Shown here piece after piece: positions 32,014 to 45,150 of a stretch of 64,000 nt of DNA; position 1 is the stretch's first letter; the number at the start of each line of letters is the position of its first letter. Where the stretch lies: NCBI GenBank assembly GCA_008508345.1, contig QNGE01000841.1, forward strand, positions 7,677 through 71,676, read 5' to 3'. Below the pieces are notes generated by a model, which saw nothing but the letters and a program-made list of their open reading frames with translations, was not told the DNA's origin and did no database searches. Made by a program: the position numbers and the translations under genes. Source of the stretch: Paragonimus westermani. Lineage: Eukaryota > Platyhelminthes > Trematoda > Plagiorchiida > Troglotrematidae.

Positions 32014-35000
32014 AATTCTGACCACTATCTTAACAGTTATCAATAATTTGTACAATCGACTTGATCCTTCTGAAACTGATCATGAACCGTTTGATCTCTT
32101 ACTGTACGTTTTCTCACACATGATTAATTCATATAAATGTGTTATAGTTAGCACTCGAACTTGGCCAACAATCTAGTAGTCACCAGAGTGCAAACCAGTA
32201 CTGTCTGTATAGAATGAATTTGAAGAGGTGATAACCACTTGGAGAGTATGAATAAACGACAGATTTGTGGACGAGGAAAAAAATGACAGCAGGCAAACGC
32301 AAGAGGTTTTGGAAATATGGATTTGCGGGTATACTTAAGGGGGTACTGAAAACAGTCGGATTATGTGTAACTGGTCTTAATGGAATAAGTGGGTGATAAT
32401 TTTTGTGATGTCGGTACAAACAGGAATGAGTAGGTAAGGCTTCCATCATCAGTTATGGCTGTTATGGTGCTGAAACTGAGTACGGAGGTGCATGGTCAAT
32501 TGGGTTCCAGTCTTTTTAGCACTCGCCTATTCGCCGGATAACTCTTGCAGTAACCAATAAAGACGGTTCCAACTGAAAAGGACGGTTGTCTCAACATAAG
32601 GTTACCCTGTTTATTGGAGTCAGTCTACAGTTTTGAAGAAAAATTATAACCCACTTCCGATTTGCTTTCTGTTTTGTGTGTAGTGTCTACTTAGAAACTA
32701 ATCCCCTACAAACTGGAAACAATAAATAGCGCACTTATAGGGCACAGGAATGTCCTTTAATCCGGGCATTATTGGCCAGCAAAACCGGACTGCTCACGCG
32801 AGCTAATATGACCCATGATCACATGACTATCTCCATCTTCAATTCAACTGGTGTTAACTAATTCACAAAGACCTGCCGCACTTTTCTTGAACCTGATAAC
32901 ATTGTACGTCTGTGTTGCAAAAGTGAATTGAACTGTATAGAATAACGATCAGACGTATAGGAACCGCAAAACACTGTTAAGCACAATAACACAGAACGTA
33001 TATCGTTGAATCGTACGTAGCAGTTGTACAGTATATTGTAATAGTATGACAGTTGCATAACAAAAGGGGACGAATCGTGTCATTCGTGTTGGTCACAGCC
33101 TATAACTCTAATCGTTATTTCAAAAGACTATTAATCCCAATTACGGAAGTGTGAAATGGTAGTACATACACCATAAGGCTAGTGTGATAACAAACATTCG
33201 GCGAGTGATTGGACGGGTTCTCCTGAAACCTTTCCAGCATTAAGCGTGAAATGCCACAAGATATAATATGGATAAATAAAGGTTTAATTAGAGGTGGGAA
33301 AACACTCTCTGAACTTACACATTCGCACCCATGTAGATTTAAAACGTCGAACTATCCACTAGGGGCATTGCTAGTAAACACGATTGTTAGGAGCAGAAAT
33401 ATTGTGCTCAGAAATGGTACGTGTAAGAACCCTCTTTAGCAGAATTGGGGAAACTGAGGCAAACACTTATGTTGCATGCAGCACTGGCACTAAAATTGCC
33501 AACATAGCGGATGGCATTTCCAAATCAACGTCCATATAGTTGTGTAGTGGGATGTCTGGGACTAGGAAACATTGATTTAACCTTAAAATGATAGAGTCAA
33601 GAGAACCACCAAGAATTTATCTGAGGGCTCACGCACAAAAGCCCTGGTAAAGATAGGTCGTGAAGAATGTACATTACAAAGCGTCTGTGCTTGATCGTAA
33701 AGCTCGATAATTTAAACATACTACTTCAAGAATCCGAAGTAGTGTGAAAAAATATGGTGGTACAGAACCTAAGCAAAACCGGACTAGTCGAGAAGATTTC
33801 TGTATATTGTCGTCATTCAATGTATCACAACTGTGATACTATACGTTAAAAATTGTCTGAACTCCACCGTCTTTCATCGTGTAGTTTTCATTGGAAATTG
33901 CAAACTGGCAACACCTAATCGGTCAAAAAATTAGAATACTATACGAGCATTTTATACAACCGGCCCGGTACGTCAAATGGCAGCCAACTGACGAACGACA
34001 CCCAAACGTGTGGAATGCGTACAAAAAATAACAGATGACACAAAGAGAGAAACTTTTCTCTGCTCTGCACGAAAATTACTTTCACTCTGTATGAGAATTT
34101 CTACCAGGTGATCAGTTGTTTTGTATACAGCATAATTCTTTTAGCAAACACTTGTCGCAACCAATATAAAAACACCCCCCCCCCCGAAGACTTCTGCACG
34201 TGTGTGAGGGCAGGTTTATCAAAGGCTATGGATTTAAGTGTCACGGTGTGTGTGTGAACCCTTTCGCCATTCAACCGCCAGACAAGAACAATCTTAGTTT
34301 ATTTAGCGAGTCAAGCAGATAAACGTTCACATCTAATGCCAGTCTCAGCTCGCCATAAACGCTAAGGATGAAAAAATATCGCCAGCATTAGATTCCTTAT
34401 TCTGCTTCAGTACATGCACCCGAGCTACAAAATACAGTGATGCCTGACTAAACGCGTGTGCTGCACCAAGGTCAACCTGACAAGGTGAACAAAACCATAA
34501 ATTAAATCGAGTGCTCGGTACATACTGGGATCGACATCGCTTATTAATCTTTCACTGGAACATCGCCGTTCTTATCCCGTCGTAAAACAGCTTCAGCCGG
34601 TTCCAGAATGAACATGTTGGATTTCAAAACATGTTAGTTTAGTGGCCGGGCTAGACTTTGTCCCGTTGCCGTATGCGTTATATAACATCGAAAAACGTCA
34701 GCACCTGTATGGAGCTTAGCAAGAAATTCTCGTTTGCTCCATTTGATTGGGGGGTGTCTGGGTGCAACCAGCAGATACGGGCAACCCGACACACTGAAAC
34801 AGTCTTCCATTTTCTATACAGTAAAATGACTGTAGGTAACCACTGCAATGTGAACTTCCTGTCGACCAAGTCTTCAGAAATGCAGTAGCTGAGGGATTGT
34901 AAGTAGGAGCACTGGTTGACGTAGGCATAGTATTGTTTCGGAAATGAACCACAATAGTTGGCATGTAAGCGCTGGCAAACTTCATGTCATCAGCCATGGA

Positions 35001-35984
35001 CTCCAGTTAGATGGCTTGAAATGAATCATGTGCCATTGGAGAAGTGCCGATATTAATCTCTGTCCAACAACACATCAAACTTGCCGATAACTTCATTTTC
35101 TCCATACCAAGGTGACCGGAATACAAGTCACAGAATTAACAGGTCAAGTGTACAAGACACAAAAATTCCATCGTTCAAACATACAGTTCTGTTCGGAAGT
35201 GATAAAGACTCTTGCACATCATCGTCTACGTATGGCCGAAATAACTAATGAAAATGTTTTTGCGTGGGAGCTGACCGGCTAGACTCATTGGTAATGGTTA
35301 AACTAAGTGCGAGTCGAAATTTCCAGCATGTTCACATTAGGTTTGTCTGGATAGACGGTCGACAGGTTGTTTGTACTTGAATATCCGTTGTTCAATATCA
35401 TCAGAGTATGCCCACAGAACGGGGTTCGGTCATAAAACTACGGCTGTTGATGACTTGGCGAGAGACTTGTTGGGGCAGTAAATAGGCTTGGTTGTTTCAA
35501 GGTCAGTTTAACTCATAAACCTGTCACTAGAGGAATTATTGTGAGTATGGGTAACAGTTCAATGAAGGGAAAAAGCTGCCGTTTGAGTTTAAGGTTAGTC
35601 ACAGACTAGCGGGCTAAGAAATCAGAAAGTACACAGAAGAGGATATCCAACTTGCTCTACTACACCACCTAAGCCGGTAATCATAGTAGATGGAAGCTTT
35701 GAGAGTATGGTCATAGGACAACACTTGTGGCGAAAATGTTAAACAAACGACCCGTGAAATTCAGCTCACATAAAATTGTTTGAGGAAACAGTAAGCAAAG
35801 TGGTTCCAGGTCTTAAACAAAATTCGGACAAGAACAGGAGTTATGTTGGAGCAAAACGAACTCAAATGGTCAGCAGCCTTTGAATCAAGGACGTTAACAG
35901 AAATGAAAACTGCTCGTGAGCTGCTCGAAACTCGATGAAAACCAAATATCCGAACGTAACACTCGAAATAAGGGACGTCGTATA
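32014..35984. other. Unassigned region
   Basis: No gene supported. A run of 11 C lies at 34175-34185. The last few hundred bases (35760-35984) may extend the similarity of repeat X to the 19.1-19.3 kb region. Confidence 0.35.
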
Positions 35985-36460
35985 ACCCTAGGAATTATAC
36001 ATAAATTCGCATCTCCCAAGTAAGTAATTAGGAAAAGACCTTAGAATGGTTGCACTAAGCAGTTGTTATTCGTGGGGAAAGAACCCAAGTTTATAGATGC
36101 AGTTCAGTATTAAATAAACCATTCTGTCGTTGGCTAACATCATCGGCGCATTCAACGTTACACGCTGTAATCTGACTGGTCCAATACAGATCAAAGAACT
36201 TGTTGACTAACAAGAGACTTAACATTAACTCTGTTTGTCTATTCTTGACGTTGTACCCTAATGTATCATTGGACCGCTTTGCCGCTGTTTTTGTTGAGGC
36301 TTGGATAAGTGGTGAATCCAATAGGTTTCCAACACGCCAAGAAATGAAAATTGCATGGTTGAAAAAAACACTTCGCAGGACTCATAGCAACACCGTCAAT
36401 ATGCAGGTTTTCAAGTAATGCAAGTAATCTGTCATCGTGTTCAATCACTTCAGTCAAACC
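35985..36460 (-). repeat. Unclassified interspersed repeat X, copy 2
   Basis: Homologous to 19320-19745. The minus strand reads about 75 codons without a stop (36321-36091: KNRQTELMLSLLLVNKFFDL, then CADDVSQRQNGLFNTEL), preceded in another frame by IEHDDRLLALLENLH. Family not recognised. Confidence 0.5.
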
Positions 36461-37519
36461 ATGTACACTATTGGCATCCAGATAACTTGTGATACGCTCA
36501 AAATCAACACATGTTGTGTATCACGTCTTGAAAAAATGCCTAAGAAACGTTTGGTTCAAAAGATGGAAATTACACTTGAAAATCCAAATGAAGTATTCAT
36601 TGGAGTATGGAAACTAGACACACTGTCAAGTGGAAGTTGTAGATGTGTAGTTGTGGAATCAATTTTCAAGAAGTGCTCTAAATCAACACTTCAACGGTGC
36701 ATGCAACAAGAACTTGTTCGAAGTAAAGCGATTCTCAACACACTCTTTCAGTGCTTTATCATCGTGTTTTAAAGAGGATACAAGTGAAATAACCCATATG
36801 TACGATTCAACAGAAGTCAGTATACTCTTGTGAAAATTTGTAATATATATTGCGAACAGGTTCATAGGCATCAAATGAAATTACGCTACTGTTCGAAATG
36901 AGTGAACGTAATTGAAGGCTAACTGGTTTGTTTCGCCTGTCATCGGAGGCCTTTGTATATCACAAGATCAGTTCACGAGAGTTGATCCCAGAAGATTCAA
37001 CGAACAGTGCAAATGAAAGCTTGAAAACCTCCATACACTTAAGGCCAATAAAAAATGGATTGGAGTTAATACAAATTGCACTGTGAATGAAGGCCCACAG
37101 TTGTTTAAAAAAGGTTCAGTTTGCCCAGTAATACCACCTGCAGAAACACCAGTGGACTTCAAGGCAACAGAAGGTTCAATTCTCTCAAAATAATCAACTA
37201 AAATAAAAGGTGTAACACTATTGTTTTCAACAATAAACAAATGCTTTGGTCCACCTCTAACAATAGGTGTGTTATATGGCATGTGGAATCAGTGAAATTA
37301 ATAAAATCCACATTAAGAGCAATAGAGTGAAAATCGGGTGAAATGTTTTACTCTTTTATAAATGTATAGACCAATCGTAACTATGAATTGCGGCAGACGG
37401 CTTGAAAGTGACCTATTTGATCAACTTTGGGGCATTTGGAGTGGCAGGACGAGCACATAAGTCCAGAATATTTACAACCTCATGGTTTACAGTTATTCAG
37501 ATTTTGGACCGAGTTTATG
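36461..37519. other. Unassigned, possibly element-derived
   Basis: A minus frame of 104 codons (37282-36968, with GGPKHLFIVENNSVTPFILVD near its start) looks protein-like and is stop-free, but I do not recognise it. It lies between the possible MULE piece and repeat X, both on the same strand. Confidence 0.3.
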
Positions 37520-38229
37520 TTACAGTGATTTCTTGCGAGAGATATTTATTTGGCATGTTACGTTTTTAAACAGTCTCTGTTTTCGGTGTGCCAGCCGTTC
37601 AACATTGTTTGCATTATACACCATGACTAGCTCTTCGTCTGAGGCAGATTTGACAACTTTAAACTGTTCGCAGAAGACTTTGTTCATTTGGGAACAGGTT
37701 TCAGTCAGTGATAGCGAATGAAGACCTGAAGACCAAGGAAATGATTCTTGTGTGTAATTGCGCTCTAGCTGAATTTGTAGTTGATTAACAAAATCACATC
37801 CTAAAACGAGTTTGAAGTTGAACCATAAATACAAGAATGTTATCAATTTTTGTTGCTCATAAAGTATGGATGCTTGTTCTATCCGTGGCGTCACAGCTGA
37901 CAGGCTGAACATACTTAAGCAGTAGATTCATGAAAGTTGCGTATGGAAGTAAAATAATGGAATGGGGAAAACCTGATTTTTTTTAAACAACGCTTACGCT
38001 CCTCCACCGATCGTAAGAAAATTAGAGGATTTCTTCTCTCGTTTCACATTCGCATATGTGCTGCGCCAAATTTCGAAATGTGCCTATTACTGAGGAAGGC
38101 CACTAGAGTTGATTGAAATGTTGACTGGCAAAGCCTGTTAACAATGTTATATTCTTCCTGTTCTAATTGCTCTTTGACAACTCGTAAACTGGGGTTATCA
38201 TTTAGGTTTTCCAAAACGTAACTAGCCAT
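37520..38229 (-). pseudogene. Possible MULE-type transposase C-terminal fragment
   Basis: Minus strand. The 130-codon frame 37912-37520 contains ETCSQMNKVFCEQFKVVKSA followed by DEELVMVYNANN and a short Cys-containing end. This order resembles the stretch before the SWIM finger of MULE/ZSWIM transposases (QF-x-V-x-x-SxDE-x-x-VMVY). Just upstream, 38229-38044 (NPSLRVVKEQLEQEEYNIVN) may belong to it. The SWIM CxC/CxH residues are not clear, so the call is tentative. Confidence 0.3.
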
Positions 38230-40900
38230 CAGGAAAAATTTACTGACGTCGACACCAGATGCGCTTGTTTGATATACACAACGGCGAGCTGAAGTGTACT
38301 TAGCTCAAACCCACATCTAGCCTCCACGCATTAGCAATATCACAGGAAGTGAGGTAACGGAATCGTAGTGTGGCCGCCAATATGTACACTGCAACCATCC
38401 GAACAGTTAAGTTAACAAAACGCATTGTTCTTTTGTGACATACAATCACAACCGTCTAGCGCTGGTGTGGACTAAGTTAGCAGACAATCTTGAGTAGAAT
38501 GGACAGAAGCCCACATGTGTTGGCACGATACAGAAGCAGCGACTATCTGTAGCAATAGGCAGTGATGGTGGCTTGCAAAATCAAGTCGAATTTTACAACT
38601 GTGCGTTGACGTATACGGCGCGTGAAACGGACATGGGTAGAGGCTACCAAAACTTACGAAGTAGGTTGGGTATGAACAGTCAATTACATCTGATGATTCT
38701 TAATGCAATCGTTGGTGGTCTCTTGGTCAGACAAGGAGGTCGAACGTGTGCCTATCGTTAGATGCATGGTAGGCAATCGTCGCAACCAGTTCGGCGACGA
38801 CTTATAGAACGATCGGTGTCAAGACTAATGGAAGTTGCACCCACAACATTGTGCATAAATCGCTGTCACATACGTGTTGAGATTAAAATAGTCAGAACTA
38901 TGCAGTACGTGCAAGATGGTGAAACCTACAGTGTGAACGCAGCTGCATATAAAATTATTAGTGGAGAAAAGTCGTACAGAATAAAACGGTTTATTTAAAA
39001 GAGGCTTTAAAATGTCATGGACGTATCCTAAATGGAGTGCAGAAAATAATTCAACGAAACATAGCCTGGAGCATTTTAAAAAGGAATAGACACTAATCCG
39101 TGTTAGTGAAGTTACTTAGTTTCAACTCCGATCCACCTAATGCACGATGTGTAAAATATACCCTAAAACATTGGCTGACATTGTAAATACGATCGTAAAG
39201 ACTTTGTTTGCCTTTCGCCTGGTGAATGCTATCGTGTTAACCTGTTTGCATAGTTTTGCACGTGGGCACTTGTAGCGCAGTACATAGTTCCGGTTAGGTT
39301 GTTCGCCGACGGCCGGATTCTTGGGCTCCCTGGTTTTCATTTCATATCGCTGTCGTGTGGCGCTTAACGAGACCCGTTATAATTTTTGGATAATATGTGT
39401 TGAATCTCCTACGTATTCGTGTTTTCGTTTCACGTCTAGTCTAATTTGCGTGCACGTGCACACCCAGCTGAGCGTGCACACAAAAAGATGCCAGTTTGTA
39501 ACAGTGAACTGAGCGCAAGGCACTCTGAAAAATCGCATTAATGGGGTTCACCAATTTGCGGTAGTTAGCCAAGAAACGGCTTCCAGAAGAAAATGTACAA
39601 TTAATCTAGATCCGCAAGTGCGGCAATCATTTGGGGCTGCACCTGACCATGATCCATTGACAATGTGCAAGGCCTTTCCTGAAATGGAATCAGATTTTGA
39701 GCTCAACAGACACTGGACTGGGTACAGACCACATTTTTCCAAAATTGTTTGGAAATATGACAGGTATGTAGGCTTAGCCTAGTTTGGGACCAACGACAGC
39801 AAAATAGTTAGTTAAAGAAAAAACACGAGGTGAACTTCACTCGATGGCACTCAGAGGTCAGCCGGACGTAGGTTGCATACAACTTTCGAGTACGTTAAGC
39901 AGCTTTCGAAGAGGTGCAAACTGAATGAATCCGAAGGTTGGAATAATGGAAGAGTCGAGAAGAAGAAGAAGAAGAAGAAGAAGCAAGCAAGCAGGCGTTG
40001 TGTGTAATCAACTGCACGGCCGAAAATAGTGGCAGTGAGTTCCTATCGGGCCTCCTATATCAGGTATGCATTGAGGTATGCATTCAGGACAGACATGCGA
40101 AAAGACGTGGTTGTAACCGGGATCCCTAGAGATGCCATACGATCGTTGATCACTATATAGGTGTCTCCAATGTGTCTTCATCCTATAGTGATTTTTACTA
40201 CAGTGATGCTCTCTAAGTTATAAAATTTATTGAATTGCTCTGTGGTGGATAATAAGGGCCTTCTGAAGATAGAAAAATTGAGGGGAATTGGATAGTTATA
40301 AAACTAACCCTATAATTGTATTCTCACCACCGCGTCAGTAAAATAGTTTCGCATCATACTGATTTTTCCCGTAATTATGCTCTCTAAGTTTCAGGTTTAC
40401 TGGTTTATGTTGTTTTCTTATATGTTAACGGCTGTCACATGAATAAGGTTAACATATATTTAGTACTTGTCAGGTAAATGCTTTTGTTTCAAAAGCACTA
40501 ACATACTTAATAATCATACCTCTCCGTTATATGCTGTTCTGTGTGGTCTATGTTAGCCAGAAGCATGTGTCTGCGTATTTGTTCGTTTAGCTGTGCCTAG
40601 TAAAGAATCGTGAAATTGCTGCAGTGCGGTAATTTGCCTTCTGTTCGCCAGCTTAACCCAGTAGTCTTGCGTTTAATTTTGTTTAGAAAATTTATTACTC
40701 AAGAGTAGTAAAAAAACGTGCAAATTTGGAAATCACTGTCTGCGCACCTCGATATAGTCTACTAGTGCATGGTAAATTAATCCCCTATTATCTTGTGGTT
40801 GAGGGAACATTTAATCTATACCATCATGTTCTCTGACGTTTTTAAAGATAATTGACTAGATTATTGTCACAAGTTATTCCAAACTTTGTGCCTGGAATAC
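38230..40900. other. Unassigned region with simple repeats
   Basis: Two short plus frames (38573-38761 and 38762-38998) are in the same frame, split by one TAG; no domain recognised. A (GAA)n microsatellite lies at about 39958-39983. The string ATGCTCTCTAAGTT occurs twice, near 40206 and 40379, in related contexts. Otherwise nothing. Confidence 0.35.
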
Positions 40901-41399
40901 GCATTTCAGTTCAATCTACGTGTCCCATCCTTAGATATATTGTTTTCTTAGAACAGGCGGTTGTGGTTTAGCACTGTGCCACTTCATACGAGGCTAACGG
41001 GCGTAGCGACACTAGTTACTTATCACTGACTGTATCTGAATGTCTGTTGGCATCTGTAATCTTGTTAGTGCGAACCTTGGTGTGTGCTTAAACATTCGGT
41101 TGAACTAGTGGGATACCAATAGGTACTCTGCGCGCACTCGAACATACGACTCACTCCGTTTTACCGTTTTCTCACCCTTCTCCTCACTTACCCTCTTCAT
41201 ATATCAATACTTTATCCAGTACTTATTTGTTACGTTATTTTTTACGGATAATCTCGTTTCACTTAACACTGCAAACTGGTAGACCAGTTTAACTCGCACA
41301 CTGTGATATATACTCAAGCCGACTGAACCCTTTTGTTGTCGACATATTACGTCACAATTGCACGCAGGGTATCAGCTTTACGTTATATTTCGTTTAATC

Positions 41400-42660
41400 T
41401 GATTTAACCCCTATAGACAGTAAAGTGCTCAAGTCGAAATTTTCATCTTCCATATCTCTGACCATATCAGCGCTCCCTCCTGTTCAAACACTATCTACAG
41501 GCACAGTTCACCATATTAGAAATAGAGTTCCGAAACCGACGTATAACTGACGATTCGATTAAGTCACTCCGCCACGACGGACTAAACACAGTCAGCGATA
41601 ACCTAGGCTCACGAGCCGATCGTTATGAGTCTACCAGACATTCTTACAGAAACACAGCTGTCAGAGAAAATATGTTCCGAACGAATGTCCCACTGGTCAC
41701 ATTTGAGCGATAGGAAGCCACCATCCTCTTTCCGAGACATCTGGCAGTCAGCTGGCAAATCTCAGTTACCAAAATTTCCTTACCCGCATTGTGGATGAAA
41801 TGTTTTCTTCAGTATGTACAGGAGCTCCTGTCCGTGTTACCCCCACTTCTGTTAGGTTGATCAGCAACCACGGCCGATGCAATACACTAACGATTTCAGG
41901 ATACGGCGCCTTCGTCATCACTCAACAAGTAGCTACCCACTACAGCCATGACGTTGGTTTACAGTGTACAAGGGACACCAAACTAGCGGCCCTGCACAAG
42001 ACATTTAACGAAAGCCACGAAAACAACCCAACTAAATCAGCCACGGGAATAACACAGTTGTGATTTAAACCAGAAAATCTTCGTGAAAACAGTCAGCGAC
42101 GCAAGGAGTGCAAGATCGTTTCCCAGAACAAAGGTCGTTGGACTTTGTTGGTACCAAGAGGCGTACGATAAAAATGCTAGGCAATGTCGACCATCATGTT
42201 ACCATCCAGAACAGGTTACTTCCAGACTAATGTCGCGTATGATAAAAAATAGGCGGACCGCACAATGCGAGCAAAATCCTGCCTGTAGTTCAGTCTTTAA
42301 GGGTGAAAATATAACCAACAGACAGACTCACTTTGCAACAAAAGTAGGCGTCCAGATCCATTCTGTAACCACTTTGCACCCACAGTTCATAGGTCTATTG
42401 CCTGTTCATACCATTTGTTACCGCACATACCATTTTCTTCGGTGCTATGAAACGAGCCATATGGACCGCACGATACGACGATTACCTGAACGCAGTCAGG
42501 AGCATCACCCGGTGTGGCCAACTCTTGGCCTGGCAAAACCTTGCTCGTCATCGATCGCCGCGTGCTTAATGGAGTCCACCCATTCGGTCAATCCCACGGG
42601 CCCATTCCGTTCTATCTATGTGTGAAGTCCTCGGCGTACAATCAAACCAAGCCTTTTGTT
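41400..42660 (+). mobile_element. Penelope-like element fragment, copy B (RT end and GIY-YIG)
   Basis: A 180-codon plus frame (42083-42625) holds SSVFKGENITNRQTHFATKV, FIGLLPVHTICYRTYHF, then CYETSHMDRTIRRLPER, EHHPVWPTL and SSSIAACLMESTHSVN. This is the same family as copy A at 31.7 kb (shared SCSSSIAA and EHHPVW). Here the Y-x-G core reads HMD, so the nuclease is degraded. Upstream, 41400-42080, are decayed pieces likely from the reverse transcriptase but in shifting frames. The 3' boundary is unclear. Confidence 0.75.
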
Positions 42661-43139
42661 GGTAATCGTAGAAGCTACCGCAATTAGCCCAATATCCCCC
42701 CACTATGTACTCCAAAAGGCTGAGTCTGCCACGGTCTCGCGTTTAAGTCCTGACTGGACAGATTACGAAACCTTGAGCACTATCACACCAGTTGTCCTTA
42801 TTCTTTATCACAAAATGTTAGGTATTGTGGAGCTGAACCTTAAAAGGACGAGACTCCTCTGTCACTGATAAGGTTGTCGTGTTCTACATGTGATTAGCTG
42901 GTAAAAATTTATTGTATTTGGCCTGATGATGAAACTCCGATAAAAAAAGTCTGCATTACCTTCACATTCAAAACTGATGGATGACATTGGTCGATCGCGT
43001 CCAACTGCTTACTCGACAAAACTCGAGGTTCGGGGTAGACCGCCAAACACGGCCGTAACACATCCAGTATTGTTGTAACGCGCGGTCGGAACCAGTAAGC
43101 GCGGAGGGATGACATTCGAATTACGTAGCTGGACGTATT

Positions 43140-43399
43140 GCTATGCTGTTGGCGCCGTCTCAGTTTTCGTTTATGTAATTCGTGTGCATGGCTTACTGGG
43201 TCTTTGTGTGTCTTTTGTGTTGTTTCCTTTTAAAATACTGTTGTTGGAACCAATACGTCGGATGAACGCTGTCCCCTAATGTCTCCACGTTGCCTCGAAG
43301 TTGGTCCACAAGTGTTATGGGCATTCAGATTAAAAACGGCTGGCTTGTATAGTACATTATCCAACTCTGTTGTTTTGGTGAGTCCTGCGGAAAGCTCCT
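43140..43399 (+). repeat. Dispersed repeat Y, copy 2
   Basis: Matches 29030-29400 in blocks (see that entry). It lies between the Penelope-like fragment and the gypsy pol remnant, so it could be the terminal sequence of either. Confidence 0.5.
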
Positions 43400-45150
43400 A
43401 TCCGAATTCCCATAGCTGATTCGACTATCTAACGAACTACCTACCGCGAGGACCGACGTCGCGCGTCATATTGTCACACGCTGGCTACTAGTTCGCAGTC
43501 GTCTGCGTCGCTTAGCTCCCGATGAGCTGAAAATTTCCCAAGCCGATTTGGAGCATATGGTTCAGTTCGACATAATCCTTCTGTTCACCAGTCTATTGAC
43601 GCCAATGTTGCGCATGGAGCCCAAAAAGACCGATAACGACTGGCGCCCTTTGGGCGGCTAACGGGCATTAAACAGTGCAGCCACTCCCTATAGGTAGTCA
43701 ATTCTTCATAACCAGGACCTGACAACAGACCTATCGGGAAACCAAATATTCACCAAAACCGACTAGGTACGCGTCTATAATCAGATTTCAGTAGCTCTCG
43801 AGGACAACCAAGGGATGACCGTCACAACAGTATTCGGATTTCTTCACAATTTTGCGCATGCCGTCTGAGAATGTGTGTCGTGGACTGGAAGGTGGATAAT
43901 ATCAGGGTCGTCTTTTCGTCACAGGAAAAATATTGCATGCATTTAAGTCCATTCTTAGTCCGCTTATGACAATCCACTTGGCCAAGTACTTGTGTGGAAT
44001 ACCCTACGCATATTTCTTAGGCCATGGTATGTCTAGTTGTATTGAACTTCTCCCTAACAAAGTGCAAACAACAATGGACTACCCAACACTCACCTCGTTC
44101 AAATAACCTCGTCGGTTAGATTGTTTGTTCATTTCATGTGGTTGCTGTATCCCCAATTTTGATCATTAAATCAACCGTTAACTGGTCTGCTCAGAGGCGA
44201 GGTACGTTCATGTTCATTTACAGCTGTCTTTGTTGAGTCAAAGACGAACGTGGTCAATATAGTATCGCCGTAGTTTCATCGTCCGCCCGCTCCTTCAGTA
44301 CTAATCTTGGATGCTTCGGACGTGGTACCTGGAAGCATTCCTACAACAACTACTCGACGAAGACTGGTGCTTGTTGATCTTTTTCTCTAAGCGTTTATAA
44401 CTGACCGAGTCACGGAATGGCGCTTTTGTAAAGGGACCATTAGCGATATATCTCGGTATCCGTCATTTTCTACACGTTCTTGAGAGCGGAAGGTTTGTCT
44501 TTTTCACAGATCTGAGCCATTAATATGCGCCGTGCGCTCGATATCATACAGGTGCTCCTCCAGAGAGACCCGACATCTTGATTATACCTCTCAGTTTACG
44601 ATCGATACCCGTCACATTCCAGGTATTCCGAAGACAGTCGCCTATGTACTCTCGCACATCAATACTACAACGAGCACGACAGGCAGCTCAGCTTTTTGGC
44701 ACCGATCGTAGAGACACCTGACAACCTATCCGAAATAGAACAACTCTGTCAGTCCAGTTCCTTAAGCTGGAACGAGTCCGTATGAGTTCGTCTGAAAGGG
44801 TGATTAGTTGTGATACTTCTCAAAGTATTCCCCGCGTGGCCACTCCGTTAACATTCCGCCGCCGAATTTCCAACATGTTGCATGACAAGCCTCATCAAGA
44901 CATACGCCAACCGGTCAAGATGGTCACCGAGCGTTTTATCCGGCACAATATCAAACGCGAAATCCGCGCCTGAGCCAGAGCATTCATGCACTGCTAGCAG
45001 TATAAAATTCGATGCCACACGTTACTAGTCGGATAATTTTGTAGATCTTGGCAACCATTTTCGCCAGGCGCATGTTTGCCTATGTGGGCCCTAGCCAGTC
45101 ACCAGCGGATCAAGTTTGCGTCACTGCTTTGTGTATGACTTTGGCCTGTG
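43400..45150 (+). mobile_element. Old Ty3/gypsy pol remnant, unlike the intact element
   Basis: Plus-strand gypsy blocks in order but in many frames: RRLAPDELKISQADLEHMVQ (about 43505-43565), MEPKKTDNDWRPLGG (43615), a decayed RT core, FFSKRL and a RNase H block near 44380, LDYTSQFTIDTRHIPGIP (about 44575-44630), then a gypsy integrase zinc region RRISNMLHDKPHQDIR with VTERF (44860-44940), and scattered integrase traces to about 45150. Its sequence is clearly a different lineage from the 22.7 kb element. Dense stops and frameshifts show that it is ancient. Confidence 0.75.

Noticed and set aside
38573..38998. Two in-frame short frames separated by one TAG as a readthrough gene
   Set aside because: No recognisable domain, and the length is compatible with chance.
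39958..39983. GAA-repeat as a regulatory or coding feature
   Set aside because: A plain microsatellite with no surrounding gene.
40189..40392. CRISPR-like repeated string (ATGCTCTCTAAGTT twice)
   Set aside because: Only two imperfect copies about 170 bp apart in eukaryotic repeat DNA.
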